Positions 49,710 to 58,587 of a DNA stretch of 64,000 nucleotides are shown piece by piece. The translations under genes and the position numbers were made by a program. Source of the DNA: Candidatus Nanoarchaeia archaeon (GTDB lineage Archaea > Nanobdellota > Nanobdellia > SCGC-AAA011-G17 > GW2011-AR17); contig JAQTVM010000003.1 in the NCBI GenBank assembly GCA_028706745.1, forward strand, positions 1 to 64,000, given 5' to 3'. The notes under the pieces were generated by a model. That model was not told the DNA's origin, ran no database searches, and worked only from the letters and a program-made list of their open reading frames with translations. Position 1 is the stretch's first letter, and every line of letters begins with the position of its first letter.

Positions 49710-50645
49710 TTAATGCCTTTTTGTTATGTATTCAAACACTTCTTCCATTGTCGGCTTGTGCACCTTCAAGCTCACTATCTTTTCCCTGCTGCTGTCTATT
49801 ATGCCTAAAAGGTGCTTGAGCACTTTTTCGGCTTTGGGAGTGTAAAGCACAATCTTGTTTCTCTTCATCACGATATTTGAAATATCAAGCTTGCCGAGCT
49901 TCTTAAGTATTGAATCATAATTGCCCGGTGTTGTTGAAAGATGGATTTCCTCATTTTTTGAATATTTTCCCTTAAGCTCATCAGGGGAGCCGCACTCAAT
50001 AATTTCCCCGTTGTGAATAATTGCTATTTTGCTGCATACAACTTCCACCTCGTCAAGCATGTGGGAAGTCATGATAATTGTCTTGCCCTGGTCGTTTATT
50101 TTCTTGATTAGCGCGAGCATTTCCTTTCTTAACACAGGGTCAAGGTCCTCTGTCGGCTCGTCAAGGAAAAGCACCTTGGGATTGTGGATTAATGAGCAGG
50201 CAATATCAAGCCTTCTTATCATTCCTGTTGAAAGCTCCCTTGCAAGAAGGTTTTCTGCTTCGCTAAGGTCCATTAAATCCAGTATTGCCTTTGTCCTTTT
50301 CTTTATGCTTTCATCCTTCATGGAGTAAAGCCTTCCAAAGTATGCAAGGTTTTCCCTTACAGTCAGGAGGGGATAAACAGATATTCCCTGCGTTGCAAAC
50401 CCTATGTTCTCGTGAAGCCTTTTCTTGCTGAACTTGAGCTGCTTTCCGTCAAAAAAAACCTTTCCGCTTGTCTGCTTCCAGAATCCTATCAGGATATTTA
50501 TCAGTGTTGTTTTTCCCGAGCCGCTCAGCCCTATAATCCCAAAATAGCTTCCCTTTGGTATGTTCAGGTTTATGTTATTAAGAACTCTTTTCTTGCCAAA
50601 AAACTTGCATAAATTGTCAGTTTTGAATATTCCCTCTTCTTCCAT
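49710..50645 (-). CDS. ABC transporter ATP-binding protein
   Basis: 311 residues: Walker A GLSGSGKTT, Q-loop GFATQGISVYPLLTV, Walker B VLFLDEPTEDLDP, switch His TIIMTSHMLDEV. The signature motif reads LSTGMIRR instead of LSGGQ, the variant usual in the DrrA/CcmA exporter subfamily. A C-terminal extension from about 230 may bind the permease. It is the first gene of the two-gene exporter operon with the ABC-2 permease. A GCTTTATTAACC box lies about 25 nt upstream. Confidence 0.92.
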   Translation of the reverse strand: MEEEGIFKTDNLCKFFGKKRVLNNINLNIPKGSYFGIIGLSGSGKTTLINILIGFWKQTSGKVFFDGKQLKFSKKRLHENIGFATQGISVYPLLTVRENLAYFGRLYSMKDESIKKRTKAILDLMDLSEAENLLARELSTGMIRRLDIACSLIHNPKVLFLDEPTEDLDPVLRKEMLALIKKINDQGKTIIMTSHMLDEVEVVCSKIAIIHNGEIIECGSPDELKGKYSKNEEIHLSTTPGNYDSILKKLGKLDISNIVMKRNKIVLYTPKAEKVLKHLLGIIDSSREKIVSLKVHKPTMEEVFEYITKRH

Positions 50646-50691
50646 TGATAAAATTAATGTAGAATATGGTTAATAAAGCTTGTTGTTGGAA

Positions 50692-51741
50692 CTATCCTGC
50701 CGCAATGCCTGACAAGAATCCTGTTTTTATGAAATAAAACATTACTGCGAGGAATATTGCATACAGCAGAAGAAGAGCAAAACCTTCAAACATCCTTACG
50801 ACCCATCCTGTCCTTATGAATGCAAGCAAGAGCACTGTAAACAGGATCATCGCCGGCATATAGTAGGCAATTGCAAGCAGGGAAGGGGATATCGGGTGAA
50901 TAAGGCTGCTTATTCCTATAACCAAAAGAGTGTCGGCGATGTTGCTTCCGATTATTGTGCCCATTATCATGTTGCCCATATTCTTTCTTGCAGCTGATAT
51001 GCAGACAACCATTTCAGGGAGAGTGGTGCCCAAGCCAAGCACCAAAAGCCCCACCACTGTATCGGGTATTTTCATAAGCAGTGCAAGATTCTCAAGTGAA
51101 GGAATAAGGTATTTTGCGGAAAAAAACAAGGCAGCGCAGCTTAAGGCAATTATAATGCCCTGTTTTGCAATAAAACTTAAAGTTATATCAGGCGCCCTGC
51201 TTGAATTTTGCGAAAACTCATTTTTCAGCATTTTCATTCCGTAAAAAAGCCCTTTCTCGCCCGTGTTTGAAAAAAGCCTCCTTAGCCCGCCTTTAAGGAT
51301 GTCTGTTTCAAAAAGCCAAAGCATATACAGCATGAATAAAACCAGCAGGATAATGCCTTCAATCCGCCCTATATTCTTGTCAAATGCAAAAACAGCAAAT
51401 ATGAGCGATATGAAAAGCAGGTAAAATCCCTCTTTTGTGAAAACTCTTTTTTCTATTATAATGGGCGCTATTACCGCACAGATTCCCAGCACAAGCCCTA
51501 TTCTTGCGATATTCGCCCCTATTATAGGCCCTGTGACAAGCTGGCTGTTTTTGTAAAATGAGGCTGCTATTGAGCTTGCCAGTTCCGGCAGGGAAGTGCC
51601 GACTGCGACAAGAGTTACACCTATAACAAATTCTGAAACTCCGAATGCCCTTGCAATTTTTGAAGATGCATCCACAAAATAATCGCTTGACTTTATGAGG
51701 ATTGCAAGCGCAGCTATAACAATAATAATGTCATAGAGCAT
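50692..51741 (-). CDS. CaCA-family cation exchanger (Na+/Ca2+-type)
   Basis: 349 residues, ten to eleven membrane helices in two halves, each with an alpha repeat: GTSLPELASSIAASFYKN with TGPIIGANIARIGL, and GLGTTLPEMVVCISAARKN with TIIGSNIAD. The Glu and Asn residues that bind Ca2+ are kept. It extrudes Ca2+ with Na+ or H+ influx; the ion pair is not clear from sequence. The start overlaps the preceding gene's stop (TAATG). Confidence 0.92.
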   Translation of the reverse strand: MLYDIIIVIAALAILIKSSDYFVDASSKIARAFGVSEFVIGVTLVAVGTSLPELASSIAASFYKNSQLVTGPIIGANIARIGLVLGICAVIAPIIIEKRVFTKEGFYLLFISLIFAVFAFDKNIGRIEGIILLVLFMLYMLWLFETDILKGGLRRLFSNTGEKGLFYGMKMLKNEFSQNSSRAPDITLSFIAKQGIIIALSCAALFFSAKYLIPSLENLALLMKIPDTVVGLLVLGLGTTLPEMVVCISAARKNMGNMIMGTIIGSNIADTLLVIGISSLIHPISPSLLAIAYYMPAMILFTVLLLAFIRTGWVVRMFEGFALLLLYAIFLAVMFYFIKTGFLSGIAAG

Positions 51742-52307
51742 TACTCTTCCTTCCCGTCATCCTCGCTTGCAAGCTCGAAGAACTGCATTATTCTCATAAG
51801 GAGGATTATTGCAAACGCCATTACCCCTACAGCCAATGCTGTTATGTAATCCATCGGAATCCTGCCGTAAACTATTATTGAAAGGAATATCAGTATTGTA
51901 TTTACAGTCATTCCGGAAGAGAGGGCGTATGCAAATGATTTTGGCATTGCGTGGAGGAAATCAAGCAATGTAAGGGCAAACCCCTCAAGCATGATGACGC
52001 TTACAAGCATTGTATAGCTGTTGAATCCAAGCATACTGCTTTCATGAAGGTGCCTGTAAAGGTTCATGCACGCAAACAGCATGACAACGCTGTTTCCAAA
52101 GGCAGTGTTCCAGCCAAGCTCCTCTTTCTTGTATTTTCCGAAATAATACGAAATAAGAATCATTGAAACCGCAATCGGCACTATTGCCCAAAGCATTTCA
52201 GGGTGGGCGAAAACAGATTTTGTTATGAGCCATATCCTTGAAAGCACTTCAGAATAAAGCACTGCTGCGCCTGATTTCAGTGTTTCAGTAACAAATGCGA
52301 AATCCAT
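51741..52307 (-). CDS. Membrane protein, five helices, unknown
   Basis: 188 residues with hydrophobic helices at about 38-55, 68-84, 95-113, 123-145 and 150-170, and an acidic C-terminus. No signature recognised. It overlaps the CaCA exchanger gene by one base (TAATG), so it may be an accessory of that transporter. AAGTTAAATAG about 28 nt before the ATG is a possible TATA box. Confidence 0.72.
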   Translation of the reverse strand: MDFAFVTETLKSGAAVLYSEVLSRIWLITKSVFAHPEMLWAIVPIAVSMILISYYFGKYKKEELGWNTAFGNSVVMLFACMNLYRHLHESSMLGFNSYTMLVSVIMLEGFALTLLDFLHAMPKSFAYALSSGMTVNTILIFLSIIVYGRIPMDYITALAVGVMAFAIILLMRIMQFFELASEDDGKEE

Positions 52308-52427
52308 GCCAAATATAAAGCAGAATCCCTATTTAACTTTTGCCTTGTATCTTTTTTTGGCGCCCCTGAATAATTTATGCCAAAAACCTAAAGATATATA
52401 AACCTTAATCTGTTTCCTTTTCCAGAT

Positions 52428-53372
52428 ATGGACTTTGTCGCTAGCGCTCCAAGCCTCCCTTCGCGTGGCTCGGGAGACTTAAAAGAGTGGTATGCAAATC
52501 ACTACAAATGGCTGATGATTATTCCGGTTGTCATTTTAATAGCCTGCCTTGGCATTATCGGAAATCATTATGTGAAGACAGGCGACTTTGTTGACAGGGA
52601 TGTCTCGCTTAAGGGCGGGCTTACATTGACAATATCAACAGAGCTTAAAGCAGATGACATGGAAGAATATCTTTCTTCAAGATTTGCAGGCTCGGACATT
52701 CTTGTAAGGACACTGACTGAATTCGGGACCAGCGAGCAGACAGGAATCATAATAGAGGCGTCTGATGTTGAGGAAGCAGATATCAAGGCAGTTGTCCAGG
52801 AAAGAATGCAGAAGGAAAGCAGCGGATTCCTGCTGACAAAAGAGAATTATTCTGCAGAACAGGTGGGAAGCAGCCTTGGCGAGTCATTTTACAGGCAGAT
52901 GCTTACTGCAATTCTTCTGGCATTTGCGTTCATGGCAGTGGTTGTCCTTATCACATTCCGCTCAGTAATCCCTTCATTCACAGTTGTTTTCTGCGCATTC
53001 TGCGACATGATATTTCCCATTGCAATAATGAACCTGGCAGGTATAAGGCTTTCAACAGCGGGAATAGCAGCCCTGCTTATGCTTATCGGCTATTCAGTTG
53101 ACACTGACATCCTGATTACGACAAAAGCGCTGAAAAGACAGGAAGAGAGAAGCGTGATTGAAAGGATGTTTGACGGAATGAAAACAGGGCTTACAATGAC
53201 ATTGACTACAATAGTTGCCCTGACAGCGGGCTATTTTGTTTCCAACAGCTTTGTAATAAAAGAAATATTCTTGATAATAATAATAGGGCTTTTGTATGAC
53301 ATGGTTGTCACTTACCTGTTCAATACAGGGGTTCTTGTATGGTGGGTAAAAAGAAAGGCAGGCGGGCAGTAA
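52428..53372 (+). CDS. secF: Protein export membrane protein SecF
   Basis: 314 residues with the six-helix SecF plan: first helix at about 30-48, extracellular domain with VSLKGGLTLTI, then helices with FRSVIPSFTVVFCAFCD and GYSVDTDILITTK, which includes the family D1 Asp motif. With SecD it pulls on exported proteins using the proton gradient. Archaeal order, secF before secD. GATATATAAACC lies about 30 nt upstream. The first ~20 residues (Ala/Ser/Pro-rich) may be encoded by a repeat-like GC palindrome. Confidence 0.95.
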   Translation: MDFVASAPSLPSRGSGDLKEWYANHYKWLMIIPVVILIACLGIIGNHYVKTGDFVDRDVSLKGGLTLTISTELKADDMEEYLSSRFAGSDILVRTLTEFGTSEQTGIIIEASDVEEADIKAVVQERMQKESSGFLLTKENYSAEQVGSSLGESFYRQMLTAILLAFAFMAVVVLITFRSVIPSFTVVFCAFCDMIFPIAIMNLAGIRLSTAGIAALLMLIGYSVDTDILITTKALKRQEERSVIERMFDGMKTGLTMTLTTIVALTAGYFVSNSFVIKEIFLIIIIGLLYDMVVTYLFNTGVLVWWVKRKAGGQ

Positions 53373-53373
53373 A

Positions 53374-55131
53374 ATGGGAAAGTTCAAGATGCCAATCAGG
53401 GTATGGATATTGATTGCATTCCTTATATTCTCGCTGCTTGCAATAAAGCCGACGCCTTATGCTTCAGGAGTGCAGATAAAAAACGTGGAGCCGGGAAGCG
53501 ATGCTGCGCTTGCAGGGCTTGCACCCGGGCAGATTGTAAAGTCAGTGAATGAGCAGACGATAACAACTGTTTTTGAATTCAAGACAGCAATGGAAAAGCT
53601 CCAGAATGAGCCTGCCCTGTTTTCAGCCGAAGTCATGCGCAGGGATGATTTTACGCTTGTGGAATATGAAGTTACAGACAGCTTCGGGTTTTCAACTGAT
53701 GAAAACAATACAGTAATATCCTCAGAGCCTTTTTCAAAACTGCAGAAAGATGACATAATACTTTCTGTAAACAAGATGCCTGTTGAAAACAAGACAGAGC
53801 TTGATGAGGCGCTTGACAAGATACTCCCGCTTAAAATAATAAAAATAAAAACAGACAAGGCTGATGCGGCGTTCCTTGCAAGAGGAGCTCCGAAAATAAC
53901 AGTGGGCGAGGCTTCAAAAAATAACCTTAAGAAAGGGCTTGACCTTGAAGGCGGAACAAGAGTGCTTCTTAAGCCGATATCCCCGGACGGCGTTGTGTCA
54001 GACAATGATATCTCTGACCTGATAAGCGTCCTTGGCAACAGGCTTAATGTTTACGGGCTAAGTGACATGAGAATAAGAAGCGCGGCTGACTGGCAGGGCG
54101 AAACTTTCATTCTTATAGAAATAGCAGGCGTTTCAAAGGAAGAAGTAAGCGAGCTTATTGCGAAGCAGGGAAAGTTTGAGGCAAAGATTGGAAATGAAAC
54201 AGTATTTGCAGGCGGCAAGAAAGACATTACTTATGTGTGCAGGAATGACGGCAGCTGCTCAGGGGTAAGGAGCTGCTATACAGTGTCTGACGGAGAATAC
54301 TGCAAGTTTGAATTTGTAATACACTTAAGCCCTGAAGCTGCAAAAAAGCACGCTGAAATAACAGATAAGCTTGAGATTGTGCAGTCAGAAGACGCAAAGG
54401 AGATTCTCAGCGAGCACATTGACTTTTACCTTGATGACAAGATGGTTGACAGCCTGCAGATTGGCGCTGACCTGAAGGGAAGCGAAACAACTGCAATTGC
54501 AATATCAGGACCCGGCGTAGGGGCAAACAGGAATGCGGCTATTGATGCTGCTGTTGCAAACATGAACAAGCTTCAGACAGTGCTTATCACGGGCTCATTG
54601 CCTTTTGACCTGGAGATAGCGAAGCTTGACACAATCTCACCTGTTCTCGGGCAGGACTTTGCAAGCAATTCAATAAAAGTGATATTAATAGCCTTGCTGG
54701 GCGTTGCTGTTGTCTTGTTTGTCAGGTACCGCTCGTGGAAAATTCTCCTTCCAATGATGCTTACAAGCCTAAGCGAAGTTGTGATACTGCTTGGCTTTGC
54801 AGCAGTTATGCAATGGAATCTTGACATGGCTGCAATTGCAGGTATTCTGGCTGCAGTCGGAACAGGCATTGATGACCAGATAATCATTGTTGATGAAATA
54901 ATGAAAGGCAAGAAAGACATGTACTCAAACTGGAAAGTCAGGATGAAGAGGGCTTTCTTTATCATATTTGCCGCTTACGCAACAGTTGTTGCTTCAATGA
55001 TTCCATTATGGAATGCGGGCGCAGGGCTGTTAAGGGGATTTGCAGTAACCACAATTGTCGGAGTTACAATCGGAGTATTCTTAACAAGGCCTGCTTTTGC
55101 AGCCATTGCGGAAAAGATGTTCAAGAAATAA
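53374..55131 (+). CDS. secD: Protein export membrane protein SecD with two PDZ-like domains
   Basis: 585 residues. After the first helix (about 8-24) come two PDZ-like segments: IKNVEPGSDAALAGLAPGQI (about 35-54) and LQKDDIILSVNKMPVENKTE (about 123-142). Then the canonical KKGLDLEGGTRVLL motif, the P1 domain and five more helices with FVRYRSWKILLPMMLTSLSE and GTGIDDQIIIVDEI. The PDZ-like pair ahead of P1 is notable. It starts 1 nt after the secF stop. It acts with SecF outside the membrane to draw proteins out of SecY. Confidence 0.94.
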   Translation: MGKFKMPIRVWILIAFLIFSLLAIKPTPYASGVQIKNVEPGSDAALAGLAPGQIVKSVNEQTITTVFEFKTAMEKLQNEPALFSAEVMRRDDFTLVEYEVTDSFGFSTDENNTVISSEPFSKLQKDDIILSVNKMPVENKTELDEALDKILPLKIIKIKTDKADAAFLARGAPKITVGEASKNNLKKGLDLEGGTRVLLKPISPDGVVSDNDISDLISVLGNRLNVYGLSDMRIRSAADWQGETFILIEIAGVSKEEVSELIAKQGKFEAKIGNETVFAGGKKDITYVCRNDGSCSGVRSCYTVSDGEYCKFEFVIHLSPEAAKKHAEITDKLEIVQSEDAKEILSEHIDFYLDDKMVDSLQIGADLKGSETTAIAISGPGVGANRNAAIDAAVANMNKLQTVLITGSLPFDLEIAKLDTISPVLGQDFASNSIKVILIALLGVAVVLFVRYRSWKILLPMMLTSLSEVVILLGFAAVMQWNLDMAAIAGILAAVGTGIDDQIIIVDEIMKGKKDMYSNWKVRMKRAFFIIFAAYATVVASMIPLWNAGAGLLRGFAVTTIVGVTIGVFLTRPAFAAIAEKMFKK

Positions 55132-55150
55132 ATAAAAAGAATAAATAAGC

Positions 55151-56401
55151 TTATGTTCCTTCTGCATACGAGCCAAGATATTTTTTCTGCTCTTCTGTCA
55201 GGATGTCAATATTTGCGTCCATTGACTCTAGTTTAAGCTTTGCAATCCTCTGGTCCTGCTCAGCAGGTATTTCATATACCTCGGGCTTCATGTTTTTGTG
55301 GAATTTAACAATCTGAAGCAATGCAAGAACCTGGTTTGAAAAGCTAAGGTCCATTACCTCGCTCGGATGCCCTTCAGCAGCTGACAAATTAACCAGCCTT
55401 CCTTCTGCAAGCAGATAAACATTCCTTCCGTTGGGTAGAGTGTATTTCACGCAATTGTCCCTGATTTCCTGCCTGGATTTTGCATATTTTTCAAGAGCTT
55501 TAACATCAACCTCAACATTGAAGTGCCCTGTGTTTGAAAGAATAGATCCTTCTTTAAGATGCTCAAAATGCTTTTTCACAATAACATCCCTGCATCCTGT
55601 TGCAGTCACGAATATGTCCCCCAGTTTAACTGCATCATCCATCTTCATCACGTCAAATCCTTCCATTTTTGCCCTTAAACCCTGTATAGGGTCAACTTCT
55701 GTGACAATAACGTGCGCGCCCATTCCCTTTGCCCGCATTGCAACGCCCTTTCCGCAGTGCCCGTAGCCTGCTATAACAAAATTCTTTCCTGCAATCAAGA
55801 CAGAAGTGCTTCTTAAAATTCCGTCGATGGTTCCCTGTCCTGTCCCATAGATATTGTCAAAGTCCCATTTTGTTTCTGCATTGTTCACTGCAATTATCGG
55901 ATATTTTAATTTCCCGTCTTTTGCCATTGCCTTTAGCCTGTGAACGCCTGTGGTTGTTTCTTCTGTTCCTCCGATAACATCACTCAGCATATCAGGAAAA
56001 TCCGTGTGAAGCCTGAAAACAACATCTCCGCCGTCATCCATTGTGAGGTTTGGCTTTGTTGCGATAATCTGGTCAATGCACCAGTAGTATTCCTCGTGAT
56101 TGTTTCTCCATGCATAGATTTCAACGCCGTCATCAGCCAATGCAGCGGCAACATCGTCCTGAGTGCTTAAGGGATTGCATCCTGCCCATGCTGCAACTGC
56201 GCCCAATGCCTTTAATGTCCTTATCAAGACAGCTGTTTCTTTTGTAACGTGGATTGCGCCCGCTATCCTTAATCCTTTTAACGGCTGTTCCTTTTCATAC
56301 TGCGCTTTCAAAGCCATAAGCACAGGCATGTGGTTTTCTGCCCATTCAATCTTCTTTTTGCCCGCGTCTTTTAATGAGATATCTTTTACTTTGTATGCCA
56401 T
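55151..56401 (-). CDS. ahcY: Adenosylhomocysteinase
   Basis: Splits S-adenosylhomocysteine to adenosine and homocysteine and so keeps methylation running. 416 residues with the NAD-binding domain (VIAGYGHCGKGVAMRAKGMGA with GxGxxG) and the substrate-binding elements IHVTKETAVLIRTLK, ETKWDFDNIYGTGQ, and NLSAAEGHPSEVMDLSFSNQ. Normal archaeal/bacterial short form. GCTATTTAAAC about 30 nt upstream. The restriction cassette's cytosine methyltransferase is one local methyl consumer. Confidence 0.96.
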   Translation of the reverse strand: MAYKVKDISLKDAGKKKIEWAENHMPVLMALKAQYEKEQPLKGLRIAGAIHVTKETAVLIRTLKALGAVAAWAGCNPLSTQDDVAAALADDGVEIYAWRNNHEEYYWCIDQIIATKPNLTMDDGGDVVFRLHTDFPDMLSDVIGGTEETTTGVHRLKAMAKDGKLKYPIIAVNNAETKWDFDNIYGTGQGTIDGILRSTSVLIAGKNFVIAGYGHCGKGVAMRAKGMGAHVIVTEVDPIQGLRAKMEGFDVMKMDDAVKLGDIFVTATGCRDVIVKKHFEHLKEGSILSNTGHFNVEVDVKALEKYAKSRQEIRDNCVKYTLPNGRNVYLLAEGRLVNLSAAEGHPSEVMDLSFSNQVLALLQIVKFHKNMKPEVYEIPAEQDQRIAKLKLESMDANIDILTEEQKKYLGSYAEGT

Positions 56402-56535
56402 GCCTTTTAGTGTTAAAAACGCAGTTTAAATAGCTTATTAACGAGGGCTTAGGCTGTAACCTGTAGTTCGCAGCAACTGCTAAAAATTACCTGCTATCTG
56501 CTATATTTATATACTTTCCAGCCATTATAAAATCT

Positions 56536-57318
56536 ATGGCGGAGCACAAGCTTAAGGCATTGCATATTGCAAGGGAGTTTCCTATTGCTAAAGTCAAGGA
56601 TGTCCTGAAATACAAGCTTATTTCTGAAAAAAGGGAATCTCTTGTATTTGAAGTGTCTCCCAAAAGCTACTTATTTGTTTATTCTTTCGGGGCGCTTGTG
56701 TTTTATGATGTTGAAGATGTGATGGTAAGCGCCACAATAAAAAATCTCAGGGGGCTTCATGTTGAAATATTGGCTGAAAAGCTGTCTGATGAGTATGCAG
56801 TTGTTGAGCATATGAAGAATTCTGTTGAGTTCAATGAAATAAAGCTGAAAACAGCTGATGTTGAAAAGCTGAAGATAGTGTCGCTTGTGCTTGCGCAGTC
56901 AGTAGCGCTTGAATATTATGAAAACAAGGTTGATTTGATTGTATCGGGGTTTTCTTCGCTTAACAAGCAGCTAAGCGAGAAAGGCAGGCTGAAAGTGGGC
57001 AATACCGAGCTTATGAAGCTTGTTGGCGCTAACAACATGATTATTGAGTCAATTGTGTCAAAGCTTTCGCTTCTTGACGAGCCGGCTGTCGTATGGGACA
57101 ATGAGGAGGCTGAATGGATATTTTACAGGCTGCAATATATGTTTGACATGGAAGACAGGTTCAAGCATCTGCAGTACAAGCTGGACTTCATAAAGAGCAA
57201 TTCAGAATTGATACTTGAGGCTATAAGAAGCAGGACGAGCCATATTCTTGAGTGGGTTGTGATTATACTGATTGCAATAGAAATAGTGATATTTGTCTAT
57301 GAAGTTGCTTTCATGTGA
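56536..57318 (+). CDS. RMD1/YagE (DUF155)-family protein
   Basis: 260 residues: a globular N-terminal domain (LVFEVSPKSYLFVYSFGALVFYD), a helical middle with the conserved LAQSVALEYYENKVD, and a C-terminal membrane helix (about 238-257) preceded by the typical RxxHxLEW turn. DUF155 proteins in mitochondria (RMND1) support translation; bacterial and archaeal roles are open. TATTTATATACTT upstream. Its stop abuts the converging DUF362 gene with no gap. Confidence 0.85.
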   Translation: MAEHKLKALHIAREFPIAKVKDVLKYKLISEKRESLVFEVSPKSYLFVYSFGALVFYDVEDVMVSATIKNLRGLHVEILAEKLSDEYAVVEHMKNSVEFNEIKLKTADVEKLKIVSLVLAQSVALEYYENKVDLIVSGFSSLNKQLSEKGRLKVGNTELMKLVGANNMIIESIVSKLSLLDEPAVVWDNEEAEWIFYRLQYMFDMEDRFKHLQYKLDFIKSNSELILEAIRSRTSHILEWVVIILIAIEIVIFVYEVAFM

Positions 57319-58452
57319 TTATTTCTTCTTCATTAAGTCCATAATCCTGTAATAGAATCCCATTGCCGCTGAAAACAGAAAGCTTCTTTTTAGTTGAATC
57401 GCATCATAAGGGCACATTTCTTGGCAGCAGTAGCAGGTTATGCATTTCTTTTTATCACATTCAGGATATCCCTCCATTTTCATTGCCTGCACAGGGCAGA
57501 CATTGACACAGGTTTTGCAATTCCTGCACTTTTTTTTGTCAATTACAGGATATGCCTTTCCTTTTTTCAAAAAATAGCCTGAAAGCCAGGATGGCATTGC
57601 AGACGCGGCAGTTGACGGCTTTCTGAATTTGAAAGAAGGAAGCTCGCCGTGCTTTATTTCCTCTTTGTTTATGAGCCCTCTTTTTACTGCAAACCTATTT
57701 GTTAATACTTCGCCTTCAAAACCAACTATCTTTTCAGCAACTATATCTAAAGCAATTGCATTGTCTGAAGCAAGAATCAGATTGGGGCTTACCACATTGC
57801 CGTTTGAAGGTCCGTTGCCGTCCATTCCCTCAATGCCGTCCATTATGCTCAACTGCGGCTTTACATTCTGCCAGATGTCAAGCAGGAGGTTTGCAAACTT
57901 CTCCTTTGTGTTTGCCTCTGCGTGATATTCCTGCTTCCTGCCTCCCGGAATGCAGCCGAACAGGTTTTTCACGGCGCCTGTGAAAAGCATCAAGGCATGC
58001 GTTTTCATTTTTGGCAGGTTAATAATCAAATCAACATCAAAGAATATCTTTGGCAGGTACATTGTTTTTGCAAAAACAGCCTTTTCATTCTCGACCTTTA
58101 TTATCTTCTCGTGCCCGAAGCTCACAAGCTTCGCGTTGTGCTTTTTTGCGGCTTCAGCTATCCCGCATTCCTCAAATGCCTCAAGCACCCCGCCTTCTTT
58201 TACAACGCCACTGCTTTCTCCAATAAGTATTTCACACTTATGTTTTTCAAGAATTGTGCAGACAGCATCAATAATTGCAGGGTTAGTGGTTATTGCTTTT
58301 TCAGGTTTTGCGCCCATAAGCACATTCGGCTTAAGAAGCACCTTTGAACCCATTTTTATTTTAAATCCGATATCTTCGATTGCTTTTTCTACTGCTTTTC
58401 GCACTTCTTTTTCATCATAGGTTTTGCATTCAACAGCAGATACTTTATGCAT
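57319..58452 (-). CDS. DUF362 protein with 4Fe-4S ferredoxin domain
   Basis: About 377 residues. A DUF362 domain (GSKVLLKPNVLMGAKPEKAI, LIINLPKMKTHALMLFTGAVKN, LSIMDGIEGMDGNGPSNG) is followed by a ferredoxin domain with CRNCKTCVNVCP and CITCYCCQEMCP, two 4Fe-4S sites. Family members are linked to redox and cofactor steps but the reaction here is unknown. ATG at 58452 is chosen because GATATTTAAGC lies about 28 nt upstream. The last residues look basic and hydrophobic. Confidence 0.9.
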   Translation of the reverse strand: MHKVSAVECKTYDEKEVRKAVEKAIEDIGFKIKMGSKVLLKPNVLMGAKPEKAITTNPAIIDAVCTILEKHKCEILIGESSGVVKEGGVLEAFEECGIAEAAKKHNAKLVSFGHEKIIKVENEKAVFAKTMYLPKIFFDVDLIINLPKMKTHALMLFTGAVKNLFGCIPGGRKQEYHAEANTKEKFANLLLDIWQNVKPQLSIMDGIEGMDGNGPSNGNVVSPNLILASDNAIALDIVAEKIVGFEGEVLTNRFAVKRGLINKEEIKHGELPSFKFRKPSTAASAMPSWLSGYFLKKGKAYPVIDKKKCRNCKTCVNVCPVQAMKMEGYPECDKKKCITCYCCQEMCPYDAIQLKRSFLFSAAMGFYYRIMDLMKKK

Positions 58453-58495
58453 AAACAAGAAGCCGTTATGCCTGCTTAAATATCTTATGCTTTAT

Positions 58496-58587
58496 ATGGA
58501 TAACTGCGTAAGTTATAGCCCTATTTTGAACGCAGTTATCCATCAGAGAACTGCACCGATTTTGTGCTATATCTTGTGCAGTTCTCT
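58496..58587. other. Two tandem 12-14 bp stem-loops
   Basis: First: ATGGATAACTGCGT (58496-58509) pairs perfectly with ACGCAGTTATCCAT (58530-58543), 20-nt loop. Second: AGAGAACTGCAC (58545-58556) pairs with GTGCAGTTCTCT (58576-58587), 19-nt loop, and abuts the stop of the TctA gene. The stems share the AACTGC core. They may act as a terminator or attenuator pair, or be repeats. The loops have no obvious function. Confidence 0.75.
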
